Shown here in pieces: positions 57,709 to 64,000 of a stretch of 64,000 bases of DNA. Each line of letters begins with the position of its first letter. Positions within the stretch are counted from its first letter, which is position 1. Position numbers and translations under genes: made by a program. This stretch comes from Beduinella massiliensis (GTDB lineage: Bacteria; Bacillota; Clostridia; Christensenellales; Aristaeellaceae): positions 3,069,605 through 3,133,604 of the forward strand of contig NZ_LT963430.1 in the NCBI RefSeq assembly GCF_900199405.1, in the 5' to 3' direction. The notes below the pieces were generated by a model, which saw nothing but the letters and a program-made list of their open reading frames with translations, was not told where the DNA came from and did not search any database.

Positions 57709-59232
57709 TCAAAGGCTCGCAAGCGCCTTGAAGTCCGCCCGCATGCTGCGGTACAGGCGCTTATACAGATCGAAATACGGCTGATAGGCCGCGTGCGCCG
57801 CCGCGTCGGGCTGCTGCGTGGCGTCCCTGCGGATCACAGCGTCCGCAGCCTGTTCTACGCTCTCGTAGACGCCCGCGCCCACGCCCGCCAGAATGGCCGC
57901 GCCCAGCGCCGGGCCCTCGTCCACCGCGAGGGTGGAAACCGGGCAGCCGTACAGGTCGGAAAGCATCTGCCGCCACAGGGGGCTGCGCGCGCCGCCGCCG
58001 CAGGCGGTCATGCGCTCCACCGGCACCCCCATCTCGCGGAAGACCTCCACGCACTCGGCCTGCGAATAGCCGACGCCCTCCATCACCGCGCGGATGAGGT
58101 GGGCGCGCGTGTGCATCGCGGACAGGCCGAAGAACACGCCGCGGCAGTCCGGGTCGGGATGCGGGCAGCGCTCGCCCATGAGATAGGGCAGGTAGATCAG
58201 CCTGTCGGAGCCCAACGGCACGCAGGAGGCCATGTTGCCCATCAGCACGTAGGGATCGACGTCCTCCTCCCGCGCGCGGAGCACCTCGCCCTCGCAGCAG
58301 GTGTCGCGCAGCCAGCGCAGGGAAAGCCCTGCGGCCAGCGTGCAGCTCATGGCCGTCCACTTGCCGGGCACGGAGGCACACAGGGTATGGATGCGCCCCT
58401 TCGGGTCGATGGAGACGCTGTCAGAGATCGCGTACACGACGCCGGAGGTGCCCAGCGTGGTAAAGGCCGCGCCGCTCCTGACCACGCCCGTGCCGACTGC
58501 GGCGGCGGAGTTGTCCGCCGCGCCGCCTACGACGGGCGTACCCGCGCGCAGGCCCGTCTCCTCCGCAGCCCGCGCATGCACCCGGCCGGTCACGTCGGGC
58601 GATTCGTAGATGGGCGAAAGCAGCGCCCGGTCGATCGAAAGCTTCTCCAGCACCTCGGCCGACCAGCAGCGGTTCGCCACGTCCATGAGCTGCATGCCGG
58701 AGGCGTCCGACACCTCGGTCGCCCATTCGCCCGTCAGGCGGTAGCGGATGTAATCCTTCGGCAGCAGGATATGCCGGCAGCGCGCGTACAATTCCGGCTC
58801 GTTTTCCTGCACCCAGAGGATCTTCGCCGCGGTAAAGCCCGTCATCGCGGGGTTGGCCGTGATCTCGATGAGCCGCTGCGCGCCGATGAGCTGCTTCATG
58901 TGCTCGGCCTGCGCGCCTGTACGCTGGTCGCACCACAGGATCGCCCGCCGCAGCACGCGCCCCTCTGCGTCCAGCATCACCAGCCCGTGCATCTGGCCCG
59001 AAAGCCCGACGGAAACCACGTCCCCCGACTTCACATGCGCCGCCGCGAGGACCGCCTGCGCGCCCTCGCACACCGCGCGATACCAGTCCTCCGGGTCCTG
59101 CTCCGCCCATCCGTTGTGCGGCTGATGCATCGGGTATTCCGCCGTGTGGTTTGCCACGGCCTGCCCCGCCTCATTAAAAAGCACCGTCTTGGTGCCGGAA
59201 GTGCCCAAATCCACGCCTAACAGATAACGCAC
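57709..59232 (-). CDS. xylB: Xylulokinase
   Basis: The 507-residue protein is a FGGY-family kinase: MRYLLGVDLGTSGTKTVLF with the N-terminal phosphate loop, GLSGQMHGLV, the substrate segment LWCDQRT, GGAADNSAAAVG, LGTSGVVYAI with the phosphate-2 motif, and CGGGARSPLWRQMLSD. The GQMHG pattern separates xylulokinases from glycerol kinases. It phosphorylates D-xylulose with ATP for the pentose phosphate pathway. No xylose isomerase lies in this window. A zinc ribbon gene follows at 15 bases. Confidence 0.94.
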   Translation of the reverse strand: MRYLLGVDLGTSGTKTVLFNEAGQAVANHTAEYPMHQPHNGWAEQDPEDWYRAVCEGAQAVLAAAHVKSGDVVSVGLSGQMHGLVMLDAEGRVLRRAILWCDQRTGAQAEHMKQLIGAQRLIEITANPAMTGFTAAKILWVQENEPELYARCRHILLPKDYIRYRLTGEWATEVSDASGMQLMDVANRCWSAEVLEKLSIDRALLSPIYESPDVTGRVHARAAEETGLRAGTPVVGGAADNSAAAVGTGVVRSGAAFTTLGTSGVVYAISDSVSIDPKGRIHTLCASVPGKWTAMSCTLAAGLSLRWLRDTCCEGEVLRAREEDVDPYVLMGNMASCVPLGSDRLIYLPYLMGERCPHPDPDCRGVFFGLSAMHTRAHLIRAVMEGVGYSQAECVEVFREMGVPVERMTACGGGARSPLWRQMLSDLYGCPVSTLAVDEGPALGAAILAGVGAGVYESVEQAADAVIRRDATQQPDAAAHAAYQPYFDLYKRLYRSMRADFKALASL

Positions 59233-59304
59233 GTCGCCACGCCCTTTCGCGTTTCAATTCTGCGTATATTTTATCACATTTGTCTATGAAAGTCATCGCC
59301 CTTC

Positions 59305-59333
59305 TTGTAACCCGGCATCGGTTGCGGTATAAT
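59305..59333 (+). promoter_or_regulatory. Promoter of the ECF S-component gene
   Basis: TTGTAA (59305-59310), 17 bases, TATAAT (59328-59333). The gene starts 115 bases further on, so the transcript has a long leader. Confidence 0.7.
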
Positions 59334-59339
59334 AAAAAA

Positions 59340-59448
59340 ACTTACGGCCAGAAGGCCGCGCGCATCCCCTGTTTTCCATTTTATGTCGGGCGTCATGAAG
59401 GCGCCCTGCGCTCCCCCAGGGAGCCGGCAAGAAATGGAGGAATGTTTC
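59340..59448 (+). promoter_or_regulatory. Structured leader before the ECF S-component gene
   Basis: The leader of about 108 bases holds CGGCC-AGAA-GGCCG, GGGCG/CGCCC and GCTCCC-CCA-GGGAGC stems. ECF S-component genes often carry riboswitches (thiamine, folate, preQ1), but none of those consensus motifs is clear here. It could be an unassigned regulatory leader. Confidence 0.4.
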
Positions 59449-60015
59449 ATGAAACGCAACGCAACCCTTCGCCTCGTCCTCGCCGCACTCTTTACCGCCC
59501 TCGGCGTCGTGATGCCCGCCGTGTTCCACTCCGCCTGGCGCACCGTCGGCTCGGTCTTTCTGCCGATGCACATCCCGGTGCTGCTGTGCGGATTCATCTG
59601 CGGCTGGCCCTATGGACTGGCCTGCGGCGCGCTGACGCCGCTGCTCTCCAGCGTCATGAGCGGCATGCCGCCGATCTTCCCCACCGCCGTCTCGATGGCC
59701 TGTGAGCTGGCCGCCTACGGCGCGTTCAGCGGACTGCTTTACGGCGTGCTGCGCCCAAGGCTCCCGCTCAAGCAGCCGCTCACCGTGCTCCTTTCCCTCG
59801 TGCTTTCGCTGCTGCTCGGGCGCGTGGTGATGGGCGTGGTCAACACCCTGCTCTACAGCGCGCAGGGCAACGCCTACACGTTCGCCGCCTTCATCGCGGG
59901 CGCGTTCGTCAACGCCCTGCCGGGCATCGTCATCCAGCTCGTCGCGATTCCCCTGCTCGTGCCGCTGATCGAGCGCGTGCCGGGCGTAAAGGATCTGAAA
60001 AGCACCGCCGCCTGA
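59449..60015 (+). CDS. ECF transporter S component
   Basis: A 188-residue membrane protein with about six hydrophobic segments. The LRLVLAALFTALGVVMPAVFH start (with an AxxxA-like helix 1) and FLPMHIPVLLCGFICG match vitamin-binding S components of energy-coupling factor importers. It needs the shared EcfA/A'/T module, which is not in the window. The vitamin cannot be named from sequence. GGAGG lies 8 bases before the start. A uridine kinase-like gene follows by 67 bases. Confidence 0.85.
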   Translation: MKRNATLRLVLAALFTALGVVMPAVFHSAWRTVGSVFLPMHIPVLLCGFICGWPYGLACGALTPLLSSVMSGMPPIFPTAVSMACELAAYGAFSGLLYGVLRPRLPLKQPLTVLLSLVLSLLLGRVVMGVVNTLLYSAQGNAYTFAAFIAGAFVNALPGIVIQLVAIPLLVPLIERVPGVKDLKSTAA

Positions 60016-60082
60016 GCCGTCCCCGCGCGGGAAAACATCTCCCCGGGGCAATCTCAACGCCATTCCAAAGGAAGGTCCTCGC

Positions 60083-61138
60083 ATGTCAGAATTTCTGCGC
60101 GCATCCCTGCGCGCCCATCCCGCATCGCAGCCCGCGGACGCGGTCAAGCTATGCTATCAAAGCGCCTTTGCAGGCGGTCACATGATCGCGGACGCAGAAA
60201 AGAGCCTCGCTTTCCTGAAGGAAGAGCTCTTCGCGCTGCCGGACCGGGACGAGCCGCTCTTTGAACCGATCGGCGGCGGCTACGCGCGGCTGAACCTCGC
60301 CGGCGCGCGCCGCCTCGGCCTTCTGCCCGAGACGATGAACGCCCTGTTCGTGCGCGCGGCCAACCGCTGCCGGGGCACGATGCGGGATTTCAGCGAGCGG
60401 CTCTCCGCCCTGCGCGCACTCTGTCAGGCGGGAGGCTGCCCCTTCACGCCGCAGGCGCTGGAAGCCTACCTGACGGACTACAAGCTGCGCGGAAGCCCTG
60501 CCGTGCACCACAGCGATGCCTACCGCGAAGCGTACGCGCCCGCCTATCGCGTGGTGCTCGAAGACGACCTTAAATACCTCCCCGCCCTGACCCGAATCGA
60601 CGCGCGTCTCTCCTGCGGACAGGAAACGATCGTCGCCATCGACGGGCGCTGCGGCTCCGGCAAGACGACGCTCTCCGCGCTGCTCTGCGAGCTCTACGGC
60701 GCACCCGCCGTGCACATGGACGACTTCTTCCTGTCGCCGGAGCGCAAGACGCCCGAGCGCCTCGCGCAGCCCGGCGGCAACGTGGACCGCGAGCGCTTTT
60801 CGCGCGAGGTGCTGCCGGAGCTGCTGAGCGGGGAGGCCTTCGCCTATCTCCCCTACAACTGCCATGCGGGCGCGCTTTCCCAGGATGCGGTGCAGGTGCC
60901 CGCCGCGCGCGTTCGCGTGGTGGAGGGCGTCTACTGCCTGCACCCCGAAATCGCGCGTTCCTATCATGTAAAGCTCTTTTTGACCGTTTCGTCCCAGACG
61001 CAGCGCCGCCGCATCCTCGCGCGCAGCGGGGCAGAGATGCTCGCCCGCTTTGAGCGGGAATGGATCCCGCTGGAAGAGCGTTATTTTGAAGCTTTTTCCA
61101 TCGAAAAAGCCTGCCACGCCGTGATCTGTACGGATTGA
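60083..61138 (+). CDS. Uridine kinase-like protein with an N-terminal domain
   Basis: The 351-residue protein has a C-terminal P-loop kinase: IDGRCGSGKTTLSALL at about 188-203, VHMDDFFLS and a KLFLTVSSQTQRRRILAR lid-like segment, as in uridine kinase/phosphoribulokinase relatives. The N-terminal 170 residues are not a common partner and I do not recognise them; they contain many charged residues and no membrane segment. It may phosphorylate a nucleoside or a vitamin. AAGGAAGG lies before the start. Confidence 0.8.
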   Translation: MSEFLRASLRAHPASQPADAVKLCYQSAFAGGHMIADAEKSLAFLKEELFALPDRDEPLFEPIGGGYARLNLAGARRLGLLPETMNALFVRAANRCRGTMRDFSERLSALRALCQAGGCPFTPQALEAYLTDYKLRGSPAVHHSDAYREAYAPAYRVVLEDDLKYLPALTRIDARLSCGQETIVAIDGRCGSGKTTLSALLCELYGAPAVHMDDFFLSPERKTPERLAQPGGNVDRERFSREVLPELLSGEAFAYLPYNCHAGALSQDAVQVPAARVRVVEGVYCLHPEIARSYHVKLFLTVSSQTQRRRILARSGAEMLARFEREWIPLEERYFEAFSIEKACHAVICTD

Positions 61139-61191
61139 TTTCCCTGCATACGGCGGCCGCCTCTGCGAAGACTAAGGCCGAGGTGATGAGC

Positions 61192-61362
61192 ATGGCTGAG
61201 TATACCGATCTGTACGACGTGCTGGCCGACGACAAGGAGGCCAGGAGGCTGTTCCGTTCCCTGCCCGACTACGTGCAGGGCGCTGTGCAGCAGCACGCGT
61301 GCAACATCCATTCCGAAAAGGAATTCCGCGACTTCGTAAGCAGGCAGTATCCGGATCAATAA
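61192..61362 (+). CDS. 56-residue conserved-looking hypothetical protein
   Basis: A short gene starting MAEYTDLYDVLADDKEARRL and ending in SRQYPDQ, with AGGTG 6 bases upstream of the ATG at 61192 (an alternative ATG at 61186 is too close). The product is a small acidic helical protein without membrane segment. It lies 53 bases after the kinase gene and right before the hairpin cluster. No function is recognised. Confidence 0.6.
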   Translation: MAEYTDLYDVLADDKEARRLFRSLPDYVQGAVQQHACNIHSEKEFRDFVSRQYPDQ

Positions 61363-61366
61363 GCGA

Positions 61367-61390
61367 GACGGCCCTGACATCGGGGCCGTC
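61367..61390. repeat. 24-bp hairpin repeat, left copy (left edge of hairpin cluster)
   Basis: GACGGCCC-TGACATCG-GGGCCGTC, a hairpin of 8 bp. The same 24 bases occur again at 61605-61628, so they bracket a 214-base segment. It also could be a terminator for the upstream gene. Confidence 0.85.
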
Positions 61391-61487
61391 TCAGACCGTT
61401 GACAAAGTATCGCCTTGTAAAAGGGGATGCATGAAGGGGAAGTTTCCCCTTCATGGGGAATCGTATCGACCGGCTTTGCCGGTCGGG
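61391..61487. repeat. Dispersed hairpin repeat, copy B
   Basis: 97 bases that match copy A (41004-41099) in the reverse complement at about 95 percent. It starts with TCAGACCGTTGACAAAG and holds a GCATGAAGGGGA / TCCCCTTCATG stem (61429-61455) and the CGACCGGC-TTT-GCCGGTCG stem (61467-61485). It lies directly beside the left 24-bp hairpin. Confidence 0.85.
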
Positions 61488-61604
61488 CGGGGTGTTTTCC
61501 GTAGTCAAATGCGCAGCATTTGCGGAGGAAAACTTCTCCCGTGACATTCGTGCAAAATGTTTATTCATTTTGCACGAGGCCATCGACTTTGTCGATGGCC
61601 AGTA
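61488..61604. repeat. Hairpin cluster between copy B and the right 24-bp repeat
   Basis: Three further stems follow: GTTTTCC/GGAAAAC with inner CAAATGC/GCATTTG (61494-61533), CGTGCAAAATG/CATTTTGCACG (61549-61576) and GGCCATCGAC/GTCGATGGCC (61578-61600). No reading frame or transposase is present. The region may be a non-autonomous mobile element or a structural DNA or RNA element. Confidence 0.7.
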
Positions 61605-61628
61605 GACGGCCCTGACATCGGGGCCGTC
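61605..61628. repeat. 24-bp hairpin repeat, right copy
   Basis: Identical to 61367-61390. A TTCCTATTTTGG run follows, so it may serve as a terminator, too. Confidence 0.8.
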
Positions 61629-61661
61629 TTCCTATTTTGGCCGGCCGCCCTATCAAACGGG

Positions 61662-61690
61662 TGGACGCGGCGCGGTCCGGCGTGTATAAT
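61662..61690 (+). promoter_or_regulatory. Promoter of the zinc-protease-like operon
   Basis: TGGACG (61662-61667), 17 bases, TATAAT (61685-61690), 43 bases before the ATG at 61734. Confidence 0.6.
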
Positions 61691-61733
61691 GGATGAAAAC
61701 AGGGCGGTGAATTCGGAGAAAGAAGGTCTCACT

Positions 61734-62348
61734 ATGCGCATGACGGATGCGGGCTGGGGCTATCTGTGCGAGCGGGCGAAGCCGGAGCGCAGGGAGTTCC
61801 TGCAAATTTACGCAAAGCAGTACATCGAGCCCCTCTTCGCGAGCTATCCGGAGCTTTACGGCAAGGTCTACCTGGCGCTTCGCAAGAAGGGCTTCTTCGC
61901 GGAATACGACCCGGTTCTTCACATCATCGTACCCGAAAGAGCGCTCACAGCGTATACGCCCTTTCAGCTTCGCAGCATCGCGGCACACGAGATGCTGCAT
62001 CTCGTGCAGTTTCAAAACGAGGTCGGCAAGAAATCGCAGAGCAAAAAATACGAATACCAGGCGACCTTTCTGTCATGGGCGCGCGGATGTGCATACGACT
62101 TTGTCATGTCCTTCCCCGCCTCGTGCAAGGAGACGGCGTGCGCCTTTTCAAACCGCCATGGTTACTTCAGCTGCGGCGCGATTTTTTCAAAGTGCTGCCG
62201 GGACTGCTCCGAATCCGAGCTGCGCGCGCTCGCAAAAAAGCTGGAGGGGCTCTCCTTCCGCTACACGCTGAGCGACCTGCCGGATTTTGAGGCCGTCGTC
62301 CGGCGGGAACTGGGCACGGAAAAGGACGAAAAGGAGGGAAATCCATGA
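61734..62348 (+). CDS. Zinc metalloprotease-like protein (HExxH, SprT-like)
   Basis: A 204-residue protein. The metal motif is HEMLH (His85, Glu86, His89) in SIAAHEMLHLVQF, and a Cys-rich part (YFSCGAIFSKCCRDCSE) near the C-terminus may bind zinc, as SprT-like proteins have. The N-terminal half is helical. The start at 61734 has AAGAAGG 8 bases upstream; an upstream ATG at 61689 has no ribosome site. Its stop overlaps the next start by 4 bases (ATGA). Substrate unknown. Confidence 0.65.
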   Translation: MRMTDAGWGYLCERAKPERREFLQIYAKQYIEPLFASYPELYGKVYLALRKKGFFAEYDPVLHIIVPERALTAYTPFQLRSIAAHEMLHLVQFQNEVGKKSQSKKYEYQATFLSWARGCAYDFVMSFPASCKETACAFSNRHGYFSCGAIFSKCCRDCSESELRALAKKLEGLSFRYTLSDLPDFEAVVRRELGTEKDEKEGNP

Positions 62349-62728
62349 ACAGCCAGCGATGGCTGCATCCCTACTTTGCGTCCATCGCCGCGCAGGACGC
62401 AGAGGCGATACGGAATTTTTTTCATCCGGACGCCCAAATCCTTTGGCACAACACGAACGAACGCTTCACGCTGGATGGCTTCCTTCGCGCCAACTGCGAA
62501 TACCCCGGCAGCTGGGCGGGTGAGGTGGAGCGCGCCGAATCCCTCGGGGAGGGCCGCGTCCTTTCCGTCGCCCGCGTCTGGATACGCGGCGGCGGCCCTT
62601 CCTTCCACGTGGTTTCCTTCTTCGAGCTCGCGGAAGGCAAAATCGTCCGGCTGGACGAATATTGGGGCGACGATGGCCCCGCGCCCGCGTGGCGGCAGGG
62701 GCTGCGCTTAAGCGCTCCCATCCGTTAA
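62345..62728 (+). CDS. SnoaL-like / NTF2-fold protein
   Basis: A 127-residue protein with the NTF2-like pattern: WLHPYFASIAAQDAEAIRNFFHPDAQILWHNTN at the start and FFELAEGKIVRLDEYWGDDG near the end. SnoaL-fold proteins bind small hydrophobic ligands or catalyse simple isomerisations; no reaction is indicated. It is translated directly after the HExxH protein with a 4-base overlap. Its stop is followed after 32 bases by the flavin-type protein. Confidence 0.85.
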   Translation: MNSQRWLHPYFASIAAQDAEAIRNFFHPDAQILWHNTNERFTLDGFLRANCEYPGSWAGEVERAESLGEGRVLSVARVWIRGGGPSFHVVSFFELAEGKIVRLDEYWGDDGPAPAWRQGLRLSAPIR

Positions 62729-62760
62729 AGCCCGTCGGAGAAAAGAAAGGAATGGCAAAG

Positions 62761-63231
62761 ATGCGCAGAAAAGACAGGGAGATTACCGACGCCGCGCGCA
62801 TTGACGAAATCATCCGCCGCTGCGATTGCTGCCGGCTGGGGCTTGTGGACGCGGGCCGGGCATACATCGTGCCGATGAACTTCGGCTACCGCCGCGAAAA
62901 CGGAAAAGGCGTCTTTTACTTTCACAGCGCGCGAGAGGGACGCAAGATCGGCCTGATTCAAAACGGCGGCGAAGCCAGCTTCGAGCTGGACACAAACCAC
63001 CTGCTGCATGCGGGCGAGACAGCCTGCACCCACGCCTTCCGGTTTCAAAGCGTGATGGGCGACGGCACGGTTCGCATCCTTGAGGATGCGCAGGCGAAGC
63101 GCGCGGCGCTTGAGGCCATCATGGAGCACATGACGGGCAGGGACGGCTGGACGTTTGAGGAAAAGGCCCTCGAAGCCACCGCGCTCCTTCGCCTGGAGGT
63201 GCGCGAGATGACGGGCAAGGAACACGAATGA
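62761..63231 (+). CDS. Pyridoxamine 5'-phosphate oxidase-like flavin protein (NimA type)
   Basis: The 156-residue protein has the split-barrel flavin fold: RRKDREITDAARIDEII, CRLGLVDAGRAYIVPMNFGY, FYFHSAREGRKIGL and the C-terminal EVREMTGK. It resembles the NimA/nitroimidazole-reductase branch of PNPOx-like proteins, common in Clostridia. The usual role is unknown, although relatives bind heme or FMN. The start at 62761 has AAAGGA 9 bases upstream; ATG 62752 is too close. Confidence 0.88.
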   Translation: MRRKDREITDAARIDEIIRRCDCCRLGLVDAGRAYIVPMNFGYRRENGKGVFYFHSAREGRKIGLIQNGGEASFELDTNHLLHAGETACTHAFRFQSVMGDGTVRILEDAQAKRAALEAIMEHMTGRDGWTFEEKALEATALLRLEVREMTGKEHE

Positions 63232-63260
63232 CGCGCGGCGGCGCAGAGGAGCGTGGAAGA

Positions 63261-63797
63261 ATGTCGAGCTGTTTTACGATGGAATATCCCTCGCCGGTCG
63301 GTCTGCTCACCCTCGCCAGCGACGGCCAAAGCATCACGGGCCTTTGGATTCAGGGGCAAAAATACTTCAGAGAAAAGCTGCCCGATCCGGTACCCTGTGT
63401 TTCGCTGCCGGTCTTTCAGCAGGCCGCCGCGTGGCTCACCCGCTACTTTCTCGGCGAAGCGCCGGAAATGACGCTGCCGCTTGCGCCGGAGGGAAGCCCG
63501 TTTCGCCGGTCGGTGTGGGACATCCTCTTAAAGATCCCCTATGGTCAGGTGACCACCTACGGTGCCATCGCCAGGGAGCTCTCGACCGCCGCCGGCAAAA
63601 GCGTCTGCGCGCAGGCCGTGGGCGGCGCAGTCGGTCACAACCCCATCAGCATCCTCATCCCCTGCCACCGTGTGGTCGGCGCAAACAGCAGCCTGACCGG
63701 ATACGCCGGCGGCATCGACAGGAAGATTCAGCTTTTGACGCTCGAGGGCGCGGCGATGGAGCGGCTGTTCGCGCCGAGCCGTGGGACGGCGCTGTAA
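63261..63797 (+). CDS. ogt: Methylated-DNA-[protein]-cysteine S-methyltransferase
   Basis: The 178-residue protein has the acceptor-Cys motif ILIPCHRVVG and the C-terminal Ogt fold (FRRSVWDILLKIPYGQVTTYG, AVGGAVGHNPI). It moves methyl groups from O6-methylguanine to its own cysteine, directly repairing DNA. The start at 63261 (MSSCFTMEYPSPVG) has AGAGGAG 9 bases upstream and gives the usual length; an ATG at 63228 that overlaps the preceding stop is an alternative. It is the last complete gene in the window. Confidence 0.93.
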   Translation: MSSCFTMEYPSPVGLLTLASDGQSITGLWIQGQKYFREKLPDPVPCVSLPVFQQAAAWLTRYFLGEAPEMTLPLAPEGSPFRRSVWDILLKIPYGQVTTYGAIARELSTAAGKSVCAQAVGGAVGHNPISILIPCHRVVGANSSLTGYAGGIDRKIQLLTLEGAAMERLFAPSRGTAL

Positions 63798-63823
63798 CGC
63801 AAAAAATTCAGGAGGAAAAGCGC

Positions 63824-64000
63824 ATGCCGGATTTCCAATCCCATCCCTACCGAAAGACGTATAAGCCGTTCGTGCTTTGGCTTGCGGTGTTTTTCTGCCT
63901 CTCCATCGGCGTGCCGTTGCTCGCGCATGCCCTGCTGCACCTAGACGGCGCGGCGATCACCCGCGTAAGCCTGCTTTTAACGCTGCTCTTGCTTACGCTG
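63824..64000 (+). CDS. Membrane protein, 3' partial
   Basis: The reading frame starts at 63824 (GGAGG 8 bases upstream), with MPDFQSHPYRKTYKPFVLWL and at least two hydrophobic segments by the end of the window (59 residues). It follows ogt by 26 bases. The remainder is outside the window and no family can be assigned. Confidence 0.6.
   Translation, partial: MPDFQSHPYRKTYKPFVLWLAVFFCLSIGVPLLAHALLHLDGAAITRVSLLLTLLLLTL

Noticed and set aside
61367-61628. Insertion sequence
   Set aside because: There is no transposase and no room for one. It can at most be a non-autonomous element.
61557-61733. Longer N-terminus for the HExxH protein
   Set aside because: The extra part overlaps the hairpin cluster and promoter, has no ribosome site and adds a low-complexity start.
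1-64000. CRISPR array, prophage, rRNA operon
   Set aside because: No evenly spaced short repeats with unique spacers, no phage structural genes and no rRNA sequence are seen.

Overview
The window is GC-rich bacterial DNA with densely packed genes on both strands, strong Shine-Dalgarno sites (GGAGG type), near-consensus sigma-A promoters (TTGACA-N17-TATAAT) and many Rho-independent terminators. Together with NfnAB, an EFR1-type ferredoxin protein, LplB/LplC-like importers with a DUF3502-type binding protein, YesM/YesN regulators, a RelP/RelQ-like alarmone synthetase and a LexA-type SOS box, this suggests a strictly anaerobic, fermentative, plant- or host-glycan-using member of the Clostridia (a GC-rich gut lineage such as Oscillospirales or Christensenellales is an inference). 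No rRNA, CRISPR array, phage or transposase gene is visible. There is one tRNA gene (Lys, CTT).

Layout. 1-1.5 kb: end of a hemolysin III-type membrane protein and a polyprenyl-phosphate-type glycosyltransferase. 1.5-3.9 kb: GH3 beta-glucosidase. 4-7.7 kb: three-gene molybdenum hydroxylase (xanthine dehydrogenase family) operon with 4-bp overlaps. 7.8-10.9 kb: SOS-controlled DNA polymerase IV, then a PadR regulator with a membrane partner behind an operator-covered promoter. 11-14.3 kb: MFS transporter, NDP-sugar epimerase-like protein and phosphoesterase. 14.4-18 kb: a 38-residue membrane protein and a leftward operon (serine hydrolase, GNAT-DinB fusion, EFR1 ferredoxin protein). 18-23.7 kb: GH42 beta-galactosidase facing a leftward sugar importer. 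24-26.8 kb: a possible small RNA or small-protein gene and an ABC-2 exporter. 26.9-30.9 kb: phosphohexomutase and N,N'-diacetylchitobiose phosphorylase. 31-34.7 kb: alarmone synthetase, RlmA-type methyltransferase, MBL-fold hydrolase, nitroreductase. 34.8-40.8 kb: second importer, nucleoside hydrolase and a divergent LacI-ribokinase fusion. 40.9-46 kb: a hairpin repeat, NfnAB, iron alcohol dehydrogenase, SH3 protein. 46-53 kb: tRNA-Lys, a secreted peptidoglycan-binding protein, cyclase, MATE exporter, two-component system and TVP38 protein. 53-59.2 kb: S41 peptidase lipoprotein, YesM/YesN pair, zinc ribbon protein, xylulokinase. 59.3-64 kb: ECF S-component, uridine kinase-like protein, a cluster of hairpin repeats, a zinc-protease-like protein, SnoaL, flavin and Ogt proteins, and the start of a membrane protein.

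How the genes work together. Most of the metabolism is glycan and sugar catabolism: GH3 and GH42 hydrolases, GH94 phosphorolysis of chitobiose feeding a phosphohexomutase, xylulokinase, and two sugar-type ABC importers. The second importer sits with a nucleoside hydrolase and a regulator that carries its own ribokinase domain, which suggests a nucleoside or ribose salvage unit. NfnAB and the alcohol dehydrogenase fit redox balancing in a fermenter.

Most notable signals: the LacI-ribokinase fusion with its divergent promoter region; a 96-97 bp repeat made of hairpins present in two opposite copies 20 kb apart, one inside a cluster of seven hairpins bounded by identical 24-bp repeats; an operator palindrome filling the promoter of the peptidoglycan-binding protein; paired PadR operators 32 bp apart; and an orphan promoter-terminator unit at 24.0-24.2 kb.
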